This document shows positions 33,436 through 42,148 of a DNA stretch of 64,000 bases, in pieces. The notes beneath the pieces are model-generated. The model did not search any database. It was not told the DNA's origin and saw only the letters and a program-made list of their open reading frames with translations. The first letter of the stretch is position 1; each line of letters starts with the position of its first letter. Made by a program: the position numbers and the translations under genes. Source of the stretch: JBBQWR01 sp038210495 (GTDB taxonomy: Bacteria > Planctomycetota > Planctomycetia > Pirellulales > DATAWG01); NCBI GenBank assembly GCA_038210495.1, contig JBBQWR010000006.1, forward strand, positions 87,889 to 151,888. The letters are read 5' to 3'.

Positions 33436-34467
33436 ATGAAAGCTCTTGTCAAAAAGCACGCCGAGCCGGGTCTTTGGCTCGACGATATTCCCGTCCCCAC
33501 GATCGGCGTCAACGATGTGCTAATCGAAGTGCTTCGCACGGGCATCTGCGGCACCGATGTTCACATCTACAAGTGGGACGCTTGGGCACAAAAGACGATT
33601 CCCGTCCCGATGGCCGTCGGCCATGAATTCGTCGGCCGGATTGTCGAGGTAGGGTCCAACGTCAAGGATTTTCACGTCGGCGAGATCGTCAGCGGCGAAG
33701 GGCACGTCGTCTGCGGCCATTGCCGCAATTGTCTCGCGGGCCGGCGGCATTTGTGCAAGGACACTCGCGGCGTCGGCGTGAATCGGCCGGGCGCGTTCGC
33801 CGAATATCTGGCGTTGCCGATGACCAATGTCTGGGTTCACGATCCGGCCATCCCGCGCGACGTGCAGGCGATCTTCGATCCGTTTGGCAACGCGGTCCAC
33901 ACGGCCCTGTCGTTTGACCTACTGGGCGAAGACGTGCTGATCACCGGCGCCGGGCCGATCGGCGTCATGGCGGCGGCCGTCGCGCGGCATGCGGCGGCCC
34001 GGCACGTGGTGGTCACCGACGTGAATCCGTATCGCCTGGAATTGGCCCGGCGGATGGGCGCCACGCTCGCCATCGACGTTCGCGAGCAGCGGATCGCCGA
34101 CGCCCAGCGGCAATTGGGCATGAAAGAAGGCTTTGACGTGGGCCTGGAAATGTCGGGCAATCCGGCGGCCTTCCGCGACATGCTCGACAATATGTGCCAC
34201 GGCGGAAAGATCGCCATGCTCGGCATTCCCGAGCGCGAAATGGCCATCGACTGGAACGCGGTCGTATTCAATATGCTCACGATCAAGGGCATTTACGGTC
34301 GCGAGATGTACGAAACATGGTACAAAATGACGGTGATGCTCCAGTCGGGCCTCGATATTCTGCCCGTCGTGACGCATCGGTTTCCCTATCGGGATTTCCA
34401 ACAGGGTTTTGACGCGATGATCTCAGGCCAGTCGGGCAAAGTGGTGCTAACTTGGAAAGACGGCTAG
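33436..34467 (+). CDS. tdh: L-threonine 3-dehydrogenase
   Basis: 343 residues, the exact Tdh class. It is a zinc-dependent medium-chain dehydrogenase: catalytic Zn residues Cys38 (TGICGTDVHIYKWD) and His63/Glu64 (VGHEF), and structural Zn cysteines 93, 96, 99 and 107 (CGHCRNC...C). LITGAGPIGVMAAAVARH is the NAD site. It oxidises threonine to 2-amino-3-oxobutyrate. Its stop codon overlaps the GTG start of rsmA by one base, so the two are co-translated. No kbl gene, the usual partner, is adjacent. Confidence 0.95.
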   Translation: MKALVKKHAEPGLWLDDIPVPTIGVNDVLIEVLRTGICGTDVHIYKWDAWAQKTIPVPMAVGHEFVGRIVEVGSNVKDFHVGEIVSGEGHVVCGHCRNCLAGRRHLCKDTRGVGVNRPGAFAEYLALPMTNVWVHDPAIPRDVQAIFDPFGNAVHTALSFDLLGEDVLITGAGPIGVMAAAVARHAAARHVVVTDVNPYRLELARRMGATLAIDVREQRIADAQRQLGMKEGFDVGLEMSGNPAAFRDMLDNMCHGGKIAMLGIPEREMAIDWNAVVFNMLTIKGIYGREMYETWYKMTVMLQSGLDILPVVTHRFPYRDFQQGFDAMISGQSGKVVLTWKDG

Positions 34468-35387
34468 TGACCCAGCGAAAACAGACTGTCTCTTTCCTCC
34501 GCTCGCGATTCGACGAAGTCGGCATCTCGCCGCAGACCCGGCACGGTCAGAATTTTCTCATCGATCTCAATCTGCTGCATCTGCTGTTCGACACGGCCGA
34601 GGTGGAATCGTCGGATGTCGTGCTCGAGATCGGCACGGGCATGGGCTCGCTGACGTCGTTGCTGGCCGCCAGCGCGGCGGCCGTCATCACGGTCGAGATC
34701 GACAGCCGTCTGCATCAGATGGCCTCCGAAGAGTTGATCGACTTCGATAATGTGACAATGCTCTTGCAGGACGCGCTGAAGAACAAAAACACGCTCGATC
34801 CGCGAGTTCTAGACGCGGTGCGGGCGAAATTGGCCGAGGGCCGCGGCCGCCGGTTCAAGCTGGTCTCCAATTTGCCCTTTAGCATTGCGACACCGATTAT
34901 TTCCAATCTGCTCGCCGCCGATCCGACGCCCGAGACGATCACCGTCACGATCCAAAAGGAATTGGCCGATCGGATTATCGCCAAGCCGTTCACCAAAGAT
35001 TACGGCTCGCTGAGCGTATGGACGCAGAGCCAGTGTCAGGCGGAGATCGTGCGGCTGATTCCGCCCGAGGCGTTTTGGCCCCGACCGAAGGTCACCTCCG
35101 CGATCGTGCAACTGCGGCTGGACGACGCGCTGCGATCGCGGATCGCCGATCGGGAGTTTTTCCATCACTTCGCGCGCGGGCTTTTCATGCATCGGCGGAA
35201 GTTTCTGCGAAGCGTGCTTCCAAGCGCGTTCAAAGGGCAACTCGAAAAAACCGACATCGATGCGATTCTCGAGCGACAATCGATTCCGACGACGACGCGG
35301 GCGGAGGAGCTATCGATCGAGACGATTTTGCAATTGAGCGATGCGGTGCAGAAGCGGTTGGCCGACGGGGCGCCGAAAGATCGTTAA
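34467..35387 (+). CDS. rsmA: 16S rRNA (adenine(1518)-N6/adenine(1519)-N6)-dimethyltransferase RsmA (KsgA)
   Basis: 306 residues from a GTG at 34467, which overlaps the tdh stop by one base; a TTG at 34452 is less likely. Motifs are RHGQNFLIDLNLL, VLEIGTGMGSLTSLL (SAM loop), VITVEIDSRL and SNLPFSIATPI, the N-L-P-F/Y catalytic motif. The C-terminal RNA-binding helical domain is present (WPRPKVTSAIVQL). It dimethylates two adenines near the 3' end of 16S rRNA during 30S maturation. Coupling with tdh is unusual but planctomycete operons often mix functions. Confidence 0.92.
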   Translation: MTQRKQTVSFLRSRFDEVGISPQTRHGQNFLIDLNLLHLLFDTAEVESSDVVLEIGTGMGSLTSLLAASAAAVITVEIDSRLHQMASEELIDFDNVTMLLQDALKNKNTLDPRVLDAVRAKLAEGRGRRFKLVSNLPFSIATPIISNLLAADPTPETITVTIQKELADRIIAKPFTKDYGSLSVWTQSQCQAEIVRLIPPEAFWPRPKVTSAIVQLRLDDALRSRIADREFFHHFARGLFMHRRKFLRSVLPSAFKGQLEKTDIDAILERQSIPTTTRAEELSIETILQLSDAVQKRLADGAPKDR

Positions 35388-35456
35388 CGGGCAAAGCGGC
35401 GGGCAACAGGGGCGGATAAAAGCGTCCCTTGCACCGTCGCCCGTGGGACAGCGGGC

Positions 35457-36293
35457 TTACGCCCCCCGTTCGCCTTTGGAGTCGTAGAACTTGGTGAGGT
35501 CGATGCCGCCGCGCTGTTCGTCTTCCAACAGCTTGAAGCGCGATTCGAGCCGCTCGATCCGACGCAGCAGGTTCGGAATAATCTCCGGGCTCCGATCGAT
35601 GTGTTCTTGCCGAGGCACGGCGGGATAGCCCAACTGCCGGTTCAATGCGGCGAACAACAGCAGCGGATCCTTGCGGCGATTGGCAAACGCAATGCGTCCC
35701 TCGCGCTCGCCGAACAGCATCGGCTTGCCGTCGGTGGCGGCGACGAGCCCTTGTTTCTGCCGGTCTTGAATGTATCGCTCGCTGCGTATGTAAATTAAGT
35801 CGGCCAGATCGACAATGCCGACCTGCCGCCGTACAGTGCGAATCCAATCTCGCCAGCCGTCGTCGAAAATCGGATCGCCGGCCATCGCCTCCAGGCCCGG
35901 GTCGTAGCCTAAACGATTGCGGCAGAGCGACTCGAACTGATAGAGGAAAACACCCTGCGGCGTGGCGCCAGCCGCCCGATATTGAGCCTCTCGCTCCAGA
36001 ATCTTTAGAGCCACCGACAAGTCGAATTTGCCCCGATCGTCTTCCGCCGCGGCGACGACGAATGTTTGGAACGGCGTGAAGTAGTGCGCCAGCTTGGCCA
36101 TCGCTGGCGAAAATTTGCCGATCAATTTGAGTTCGCTCGCCAGGTAGTCCATCGCGAGCGGCAAGCGAGTGGTCGTCAGAATCTCTTCCTTGAGCGACGT
36201 CAGCAATTCCTGCACGGCCATATTCTGCCGCATCCGCTCGCCCAGCGCCTGATACAGGTGAGCCTGTTCGATGTATTCTTCGCGTTCAAGCAC
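35457..36293 (-). CDS. Hypothetical protein, mainly helical
   Basis: 278 residues, no signal peptide or membrane segment, family not recognised. It is rich in helices and charged residues (MLEREEYIEQAHLYQALGER at the start). It ends in a putative coiled coil (LLRRIERLESRFKLLEDEQR) with a Gly-rich tail. LPLAMDYLASELKLIGKFSP and GVFLYQFESLCRNRLGYD are well-formed amphipathic runs, so it is surely a real gene. It faces rsmA tail to tail across 69 bases. Confidence 0.75.
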   Translation of the reverse strand: MLEREEYIEQAHLYQALGERMRQNMAVQELLTSLKEEILTTTRLPLAMDYLASELKLIGKFSPAMAKLAHYFTPFQTFVVAAAEDDRGKFDLSVALKILEREAQYRAAGATPQGVFLYQFESLCRNRLGYDPGLEAMAGDPIFDDGWRDWIRTVRRQVGIVDLADLIYIRSERYIQDRQKQGLVAATDGKPMLFGEREGRIAFANRRKDPLLLFAALNRQLGYPAVPRQEHIDRSPEIIPNLLRRIERLESRFKLLEDEQRGGIDLTKFYDSKGERGA

Positions 36294-36356
36294 TGGTCAC
36301 TTCGATCGGTGAATAGGGGCTAGGGGTGGTGGGGCTAGGGACTAGGGAAGCAGAAC

Positions 36357-36458
36357 GTAGGTCAGGCGCCCCGTGCCTGACGATGCAGATTCAAAGGCGG
36401 CATTTCAGGAGCTCACACTTAACGTCACTCACTGTCAGGCACGGGGCGCCTGACCTAC
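36357..36458. repeat. Inverted repeat family B copy 1
   Basis: Left arm 36357-36381 (GTAGGTCAGGCGCCCCGTGC...) and right arm 36434-36458 are perfect 25-base reverse complements, 52 bases apart. Each arm itself contains an inner palindrome (TCAGGC...GCCTGA). The element occupies the gap between the minus-strand hypothetical and ribBA, which otherwise holds no gene. Confidence 0.85.
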
Positions 36459-36666
36459 CAAGCTCAACGCGACGGCTGTCGCGAGATTGCCGTGCTTCAA
36501 AGGAATCGCGAATCGACATTTGGCGCGACCTCAGACCTTAGTCATTCGGGCTTCGTCATTCGTCATGGATTAGACATTCGTGATTCGTCATTCCGGCTTC
36601 CCTCTTACATCGCTCCTGGCGAGATACCCGCCCGCACCTATAATAGCCTCTAGGAGCCGCCAAGCC

Positions 36667-37935
36667 ATGAGTAGTCAGTTTTCCACGATTGAAGCTGCCG
36701 CCGCCGCGATCGCGCGGGGCGAGACGGTGATCGTCGTCGATGCCGAGGATCGCGAGAACGAAGGGGATTTTGTCTGCGCGGCGGAGAAGGTCGACGCCGA
36801 GGTCGTCAACTTCATGATCACGCACGGCCGGGGACAACTCTGCATGCCCGTGCTGCCGGAGGTCTGCGAGCGGCTCAAGATTCCGCTCATGGTCGAGTCG
36901 AACACGGCGCCGCTCGGTACTTCGTTTACCGTGCCCGTCGATCATCGCACGAGCAAAACGGGCATCACCGCGCAAGAACGGGCCGACACGATTCGCGCTA
37001 TTCTCGATCCGACCAGCAAGCCGACCGATTTTGTCCGGCCGGGCCACTTGTTTCCGCTGCTGGCCAAGGAAGGTGGAGTCCTCAGGCGGGCCGGTCATAC
37101 CGAGGCGGCCGTCGATCTGGCGCGACTCGCGGGCCTGGCGCCGGCTGGCGTGCTCTGCGAAATCCTCGATAGCGCCGGCAATCGCGCCAATCGCGAATTG
37201 CTATTCGAGTTGGCGAAACGGCATCGCCTGGAAATCATCACGATCGAAGAACTGATTCGATATCGCCGCGTGCGCGAAAAGCTCGTCTACCGGATCGCCG
37301 AAGCCGAGCTCCCCACTCGGCATGGGCAATTCAAGGTGATCGCGTACGGTGTGAAGTACGAAACGCAACAGCCCATCGTTCTGACGATGGGCGACCTCAC
37401 GAAGTCGGCTGCCCCGCTCGTGCGGCTGCATTCGAGCTGTTTTACTGGCGACTTGCTCGACTCGCTCCGCTGCGACTGCGGAGATCAATTGCACATGGCG
37501 CTGGAAATGATCGGTCACGAAGGCGCCGGCGTGCTGGTCTATTTGCCGCAAGAAGGCCGGGGCATCGGACTCATCGAAAAAATCAAGGCCTATCAACTGC
37601 AAGACCAGGGGCTCGACACGGTCGAGGCCAATCTGGCGCTGGGCTTTAAAGCCGACCCACGCGATTACGGCGTGGGCATTCAATTGCTCAAAGACCTCGG
37701 ACTGAGCAAAGTGCGGCTGCTCACGAACAATCCCAAGAAGACCGACGCTTTCATTTACGGGGGTTTCGATTTGGATGTGATCGACCAAGTGCCGATCATG
37801 CCGCCGGTTCACGAGCACAACGCTCGTTATATGGCCACCAAGCGCGAAAAAATGGGCCATCATCTGCCGGAAGCGCAGGCAGAGTCGGGAGTCGGGAGAC
37901 GGGAGTCGGGAGTTGGAGGAGACCGCCCTACATAG
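36667..37935 (+). CDS. ribBA: Bifunctional 3,4-dihydroxy-2-butanone 4-phosphate synthase / GTP cyclohydrolase II (RibBA)
   Basis: 422 residues from ATG 36667, with AGGAG eleven bases upstream. Residues 1-205 are RibB (VVDAEDRENEGDF, RAGHTEAAVDL). Residues 206-400 are RibA, with zinc cysteines 258, 269 and 271 (CFTGDLLDSLRCDCGDQL) and LPQEGRGIGLIEKIKAY. It makes both riboflavin precursors. The C-terminal tail from residue 406 (ESGVGRRESGVGGDRPT) is not conserved. It is encoded by an iterated GAGTCGGGA intergenic repeat, and the stop codon lies in a family A repeat. No FMN riboswitch was seen upstream. Confidence 0.95.
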   Translation: MSSQFSTIEAAAAAIARGETVIVVDAEDRENEGDFVCAAEKVDAEVVNFMITHGRGQLCMPVLPEVCERLKIPLMVESNTAPLGTSFTVPVDHRTSKTGITAQERADTIRAILDPTSKPTDFVRPGHLFPLLAKEGGVLRRAGHTEAAVDLARLAGLAPAGVLCEILDSAGNRANRELLFELAKRHRLEIITIEELIRYRRVREKLVYRIAEAELPTRHGQFKVIAYGVKYETQQPIVLTMGDLTKSAAPLVRLHSSCFTGDLLDSLRCDCGDQLHMALEMIGHEGAGVLVYLPQEGRGIGLIEKIKAYQLQDQGLDTVEANLALGFKADPRDYGVGIQLLKDLGLSKVRLLTNNPKKTDAFIYGGFDLDVIDQVPIMPPVHEHNARYMATKREKMGHHLPEAQAESGVGRRESGVGGDRPT

Positions 37936-37956
37936 CCGCGGCATCCTGCTGCGCCG
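37929..37956. repeat. Family A repeat, single left arm at the ribBA stop
   Basis: TACATAGCCGCGGCATCCTG then CTGCGCCG matches the left arm of 51779-51856. Its TAG (37933-37935) is the stop codon of ribBA. No right arm follows. The remaining 190 bases to the next gene show nothing else. Confidence 0.7.
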
Positions 37957-38150
37957 TAATCACGACCGACGGAAAAATCGAAATCGCCGGCACGGTTTAC
38001 TATGTTTTCGGAGCGATTTCCACGCTCGACGGCCGGCATGTTGCGTTTTTGCAACGTATGTTTCTTAGCCGCCACAGGGCCTCCCGATTTACCCTGACTG
38101 AATCTTCGCGCGAAGCGGCAAGCGCGAATCGATCGTGACGATGGGAAGAT

Positions 38151-39212
38151 ATGCTCGCTCGACTCGCAGTGCGTTTTGCCGCGGTAATATTCGCCGGGCT
38201 AGTGATTTTCGCGGTTCGGCCGACGCGCGCGGCTGTTTCCTTGGCCGATCCATTGCCGCTTCCGCGGATTGAATCGCGGATGCTGCTCGACGCATCCGCC
38301 GGACGGTTCCAGAATTTTTCGCTGATCCAGGCCGCCCTTGTGGCCAGCGGCGTCAATTCGCCGGGCGAATTAACTCGACTCAATCAAAAATATCTCGATT
38401 GGCTCGCCGACGCCCGACAGTTCGCCGGCCGTGAACCGACCGAACTCGCGCAGGCAAAAGCTCTGTTCAAATTTCTCCACAGCCGAATTTTGACGGCCCA
38501 TTACGACTCGCGGGCGACGGAAATAAATCGGCCGCTGGACGAAGGGCTGTTTAATTGCGTGAGCGCCACGGTGCTGTTCACGGCCTTGGCCTGCGACTGT
38601 GGGCTGGACGTTCGGGCGATCGAACGGCCCCATCACGCGCGATGCGTGTTGTACTTGCGCGATCCCATCGCCATCTCGCCACAGGTCGATATAGAAACGA
38701 CCTGCGCCACGTGGTTTGAGATTCCGCCGGAAAAACGCCGGCAGGCGGAGCTTGCGGCGATCGCCCGGAGCGCGGTCGGCGATCGATTCACGGCTGGCAA
38801 AGAGATCGGCCCCGCGGCGCTGGTGGCGGTAATCTACTACAACCGCGGTGTGGATCTGTTGCACGACAAGCGATTTGCCGAAGCGATCTCGGTGGATCTG
38901 AGCGCCTTGCGGCTCGATCCCACGAACGACACGGCCCGAGGCAATCTCTTGGCCTCGATCAACAATTGGGCCTTGGACGAATGCGCCGCTAGTCAGTTCG
39001 CCGCCGCCACCGACTTGTTGACTCAAGGACGACGCATGGCGCCTGACCACGAGCCGTTCACCGCCAACCAGCGGCACGTCTACCGCAACTGGATCCAAGC
39101 CCTCGCGGCAGACAATCAGAGACAACAGGCGCTCGAAGTCCTCGCCGCCGCCCGCCAAGACGATCCCGGCTCCGCGCTCTGGGCTCTCTGGGCGCAGCGG
39201 CTAGCCGAGTAA
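38151..39212 (+). CDS. Exported transglutaminase-like / TPR-like protein
   Basis: 353 residues. Signal peptide (AAVIFAGLVIFAVRPTRAA). The middle (NCVSATVLFTALACDCGLDV then HHARCVL) has the Cys...His spacing of SirB1/transglutaminase-like domains, here as probable peptide-binding or protease remnant. The C-terminal third is TPR-like (VIYYNRGVDLLHDKRFAEAI, LASINNWALDECAASQFAAA). It is likely periplasmic. Its last 12 bases overlap the 3' end of the opposite-strand PIN-like gene. Function is unknown. Confidence 0.8.
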   Translation: MLARLAVRFAAVIFAGLVIFAVRPTRAAVSLADPLPLPRIESRMLLDASAGRFQNFSLIQAALVASGVNSPGELTRLNQKYLDWLADARQFAGREPTELAQAKALFKFLHSRILTAHYDSRATEINRPLDEGLFNCVSATVLFTALACDCGLDVRAIERPHHARCVLYLRDPIAISPQVDIETTCATWFEIPPEKRRQAELAAIARSAVGDRFTAGKEIGPAALVAVIYYNRGVDLLHDKRFAEAISVDLSALRLDPTNDTARGNLLASINNWALDECAASQFAAATDLLTQGRRMAPDHEPFTANQRHVYRNWIQALAADNQRQQALEVLAAARQDDPGSALWALWAQRLAE

Positions 39213-39533
39213 CGCATGTGAGGCCCAGACCTCCGCCACGTCGCCGGGCTGGATTGTGCCGAGAGCGGTCAGCACGTCTGGGGCGAGATCCGTGAGTTGG
39301 TTACTCGGCCCGAACATGATCACGACCGCTACCCCCGCAGCCCTCAGGTTCTGCTGGTAAGGAATGCCCGGGTCCTGGGTCAGGAGAACCTCGAATCCGG
39401 CGGCCGCCATCAGTTTTAGTAACTCGCCGTTCTTCTTACCTGACCACCCTTCTTGCGGAACTGTCCGGACAGCGTGTCCAGCCAGCAACCTGCCAAGTCG
39501 CCTGGGCACGCACTCGTCAAGAAGGACGCGCAT
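39201..39533 (-). CDS. PIN-like (DUF5615) toxin-type protein
   Basis: 110 residues. The start MRVLLDECVPRRLGRLLAGH, with an acidic Asp-Glu after the first strand, and the later LLTQDPGI (acidic site), match the DUF5615/Mut7-C PIN-like family, which acts as VapC-type RNase toxin. It overlaps the upstream DUF433 gene by 17 bases, the standard toxin-antitoxin arrangement with antitoxin first. Its 3' end also overlaps the convergent exported-protein gene. Confidence 0.85.
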   Translation of the reverse strand: MRVLLDECVPRRLGRLLAGHAVRTVPQEGWSGKKNGELLKLMAAAGFEVLLTQDPGIPYQQNLRAAGVAVVIMFGPSNQLTDLAPDVLTALGTIQPGDVAEVWASHALLG

Positions 39534-39741
39534 CTGCCACCAGGGATTGGGCGGCCAAACGGAGCGCGGCTACGGCCATTGCCCGGCTGACCGTTGGGAA
39601 GTCTTCCAAGAACTCGGCCAGTGGTTGGCCTCCGCCCAGATAGTCTATTAGTGCGCGGACGGGCACACGAGTGCCGACGAACACTGGGGCGCCACCAAGG
39701 ATTTCGGGGTCGGAGTGGATCATGGACGGGGTCGCAAGCAT
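39517..39741 (-). CDS. DUF433 antitoxin-type protein
   Basis: 74 residues. IHSDPEILGGAPVFVGTRVP then VRALIDYLGGGQPLAEFLEDFP is the DUF433 winged-helix signature (VapB45-like). It should bind DNA at its own promoter and neutralise the PIN-like toxin encoded by the overlapping downstream gene. The 200 bases upstream (39742-39941) hold no other gene. Confidence 0.88.
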   Translation of the reverse strand: MLATPSMIHSDPEILGGAPVFVGTRVPVRALIDYLGGGQPLAEFLEDFPTVSRAMAVAALRLAAQSLVADARPS

Positions 39742-39941
39742 ATGACGCCTCCGCTAACATCTCTGGGGGCAACTCGTCGGCAATGCTCTCCATCGGTCAC
39801 CTCGGGTTGATCGAGGGTCTAATATCATTCCATTCGCTGAGTACGGCCATCGCCGCAGGCAGGCGCCTTGCGGTCTGCGATCACCCGACGGCCGTCACCC
39901 TAATGGAAAGGGTTCCCGACTCCCGACTTCGCCGCGTCCGC

Positions 39942-40634
39942 TCACACCGCGTTCAGTCCCATAACCAATCGTAGCAGGACGCATACGATCAGGTAGAAGG
40001 CAAAGTGCAGCGCCGCGCTGCTGAACTCCAGATCGAGACTCAAAAAAGCCACGCTTGCTCCGGCCAGCACAAAGGGCGGGCCGACGAACATCCAGACCTG
40101 CGCGTTCTGCTCCTCGGGGATCACGCGATACGCCGACAGCAGCGCATACGCGCCCCATAGCGCTGCGTAACAGACGCCGCAAAGCGCCGCGCGAATCCAG
40201 AGCTCGTTGCCCGTGTAGGACTCGAGCTCATCGTTTCGCAGCACGGAATAACCGCCGAGCACCAGCGGGATCGAAAGCGCAAGCGCGCCCACTCCTAAAA
40301 TCAGTGGTGAGATATCCGCCTGGCCTGTTTCTTGGGAGCTCGCTTTGCCGACAATCCATGCCACGCCGACGGTGACCAGCACGCTCGCGCCGATCGCCGT
40401 CACGAGCGTCGTGCTAAATTTGGTCGCTTTGCGCTCGATCGGTTTTAGGACCGGCCGTCCCTTGCTGTCCTTAATCCCGCCCGACTCCGCGGGCGCATGG
40501 ATTTTGACTTCGTCTTCAAGTTTCGGGATATTGATCAGCGCCTTGCACTTCGGGCAAGGACCCTGTTTGCCGGCAAATTTTTCGCTGACTTGGAAGCGAC
40601 CGTGACAGCCGGGACAAATGATCGAAATCGGCAT
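39942..40634 (-). CDS. Zinc-ribbon membrane protein of unknown function
   Basis: 230 residues. It starts MPISIICPGCHGRFQVSEKF then GKQGPCPKCKALI, two CxxC knuckles forming a zinc ribbon of the type frequent in planctomycete membrane proteins. After a charged linker come about five hydrophobic segments (TLVTAIGASVLVTVGVAWIV, ISPLILGVGALALSIPLVLG and three more towards the C-terminus). The ribbon should face the cytoplasm. No further family assignment is possible. Confidence 0.8.
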   Translation of the reverse strand: MPISIICPGCHGRFQVSEKFAGKQGPCPKCKALINIPKLEDEVKIHAPAESGGIKDSKGRPVLKPIERKATKFSTTLVTAIGASVLVTVGVAWIVGKASSQETGQADISPLILGVGALALSIPLVLGGYSVLRNDELESYTGNELWIRAALCGVCYAALWGAYALLSAYRVIPEEQNAQVWMFVGPPFVLAGASVAFLSLDLEFSSAALHFAFYLIVCVLLRLVMGLNAV

Positions 40635-40731
40635 GACGAATGAGCCGGGTGAATATCGGCCGAGAGATGAGCGAAAAGGTTAGTTTCGGCACGAGCCCTT
40701 GAGAAGTCAAGCGCGGGCCGCACGGCGCTCG

Positions 40732-40863
40732 TACATAGCCGCGGCATCCTGCTGCGGAGTATAGCTCGTTCGACCCAAGAGCTTCAAAGTGGCCAGATCT
40801 CGAAGATGGTTTTTACGAAGCAACAAAAAGCTAGACAGCGCAGCAGGATGACGCGGCGATGTA
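40732..40863. repeat. Family A inverted repeat, 132 bases
   Basis: Left arm 40732-40760 (TACATAGCCGCGGCATCCTG...) and right arm 40838-40863 (reverse complement with several mismatches) enclose about 77 bases without coding features. This is the size and layout of a small non-autonomous mobile repeat. It fills the gap between the zinc-ribbon gene (starting 40634) and the stop of the NPCBM gene. Confidence 0.75.
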
Positions 40864-40877
40864 GGGCTGGACAACTT

Positions 40878-42071
40878 TCACGGCAGCAATCGGGCGTTGA
40901 GCCAATCGGCATGGGCCTGCTCGGCGCCGCGGTCGGCGAAATCGACCAACAAGCTGATCCGTTTGGCGCCCGCCAGATCGACGGACATGCCGAGCGGGGC
41001 CGCGCCGCCGCGGATAATCGGACTGTCGTACTTGAGGCGCCAAGTCCCGTCGCCGTTGTCGATGTAGACGCGAAAGAGGACGCTGCCCCGCCCGGCCGTT
41101 TGGTCGTCGATCGCCAAGTCGGCCGCCAGAACGCGATAGGGTTTTTCGAGATCGTAGGTCAATCGCGCGGCGCTGTGCATTCCCAGGCCTTTAAGATAGA
41201 GTTGTCCGCCCGCGCGCAGTTGCGTGCCCAGCACGTTGAAATCGTTTTTGTAGGGCCAGGTCATCGTCAGAAACGGGATGTGCTGATATCCGGCTGGTTT
41301 CAAGTCGGACAGATAGACGGCGTGGCTCTTGAGGGGCGCGATCGCCGCGAGCATGTCTCGCTTGACGCTTGCGGCCGGCCCCACCAACAGCTTGAATTTC
41401 CAATCGTCCTTTTCCAGCGCTAGCGACACCGCCAGCAGTCGCGACCCATCTTGAAAACCGATCCAGGAGACGGCCGTATCGCGCTTCGGTTTCGTGGCGA
41501 GCGCCGGGTTGAGCACGACCGCCGCGATCTTGTCTTTGGCGACAGTCAGTTCCTTTCCGGCCACTCGGACTCTTACATTCACCTCGTCGGCCGAACCGAT
41601 TTCGCCCTCCAATTCGTCCCCGTTCGCCAGCAGCAGTTTGTCGGATTCGCCCCTCCCCGATCGTAGCTTGGCCAGAAGCTCATCTTGTCGCTGTCGACCC
41701 AAGGGGGGTGAGAAGATAATCCCGGCCACGGTTTCGAGTGGCAATTTCAGGGCTCCAGCCGCGCTTGAGTCGACCGTGACCGAGTCCTTGTCGAGCGAGA
41801 GAACGTCGGCCACCAGCAGCGAACCATCGACAAGCGCCAATTGACTACCAGCAGAGGCTTCGGCCCAAGTGCCCCATTGGCAAATATCGGGCAGTTGCAT
41901 TCGCTGGGTCTCGCCAGTCGATAGCTCGAAAGTCGTTACGCCGGCGGCATCGATCGATGTGAGCTTGGCTTGGAAGGGAGCGCCATCGACCGGCACGACA
42001 AGGGGCCTCGTCTTCGGCCCGGCGCCGCAGGCTACCGAAATTGCCACGAGAAGCGAGCTGTAGCGAAACAT
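40878..42071 (-). CDS. Exported protein with C-terminal NPCBM-type carbohydrate-binding domain
   Basis: 397 residues from the ATG at 42071 (MFRYSSLLVAISVACGAG), a signal peptide; an upstream in-frame ATG at 42152 would give an unlikely leader. The middle has repeated beta motifs on substrate-binding themes (LLLANGDELEGEIGS). The C-terminal 150 residues fit NPCBM (YLKGLGMHSAARLTYDL, then FRVYIDNGDGTWR and ISLLVDFADRGAEQAHADW). NPCBM domains bind sugars in glycosidases, but no catalytic domain is present here. A 628-residue exported protein lies just upstream on the same strand. Confidence 0.85.
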   Translation of the reverse strand: MFRYSSLLVAISVACGAGPKTRPLVVPVDGAPFQAKLTSIDAAGVTTFELSTGETQRMQLPDICQWGTWAEASAGSQLALVDGSLLVADVLSLDKDSVTVDSSAAGALKLPLETVAGIIFSPPLGRQRQDELLAKLRSGRGESDKLLLANGDELEGEIGSADEVNVRVRVAGKELTVAKDKIAAVVLNPALATKPKRDTAVSWIGFQDGSRLLAVSLALEKDDWKFKLLVGPAASVKRDMLAAIAPLKSHAVYLSDLKPAGYQHIPFLTMTWPYKNDFNVLGTQLRAGGQLYLKGLGMHSAARLTYDLEKPYRVLAADLAIDDQTAGRGSVLFRVYIDNGDGTWRLKYDSPIIRGGAAPLGMSVDLAGAKRISLLVDFADRGAEQAHADWLNARLLP

Positions 42072-42148
42072 GGAGAATGCCGAATGGAAAAATTTGCCGA
42101 TCCGGTCAGCGATCTTCCGCGATCGGACGGCCGATAATTTTACGCCCG

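Noticed and set aside
36294..36666. FMN riboswitch upstream of ribBA
   Set aside because: The gap holds the family B inverted repeat and lacks the conserved RFN element blocks.
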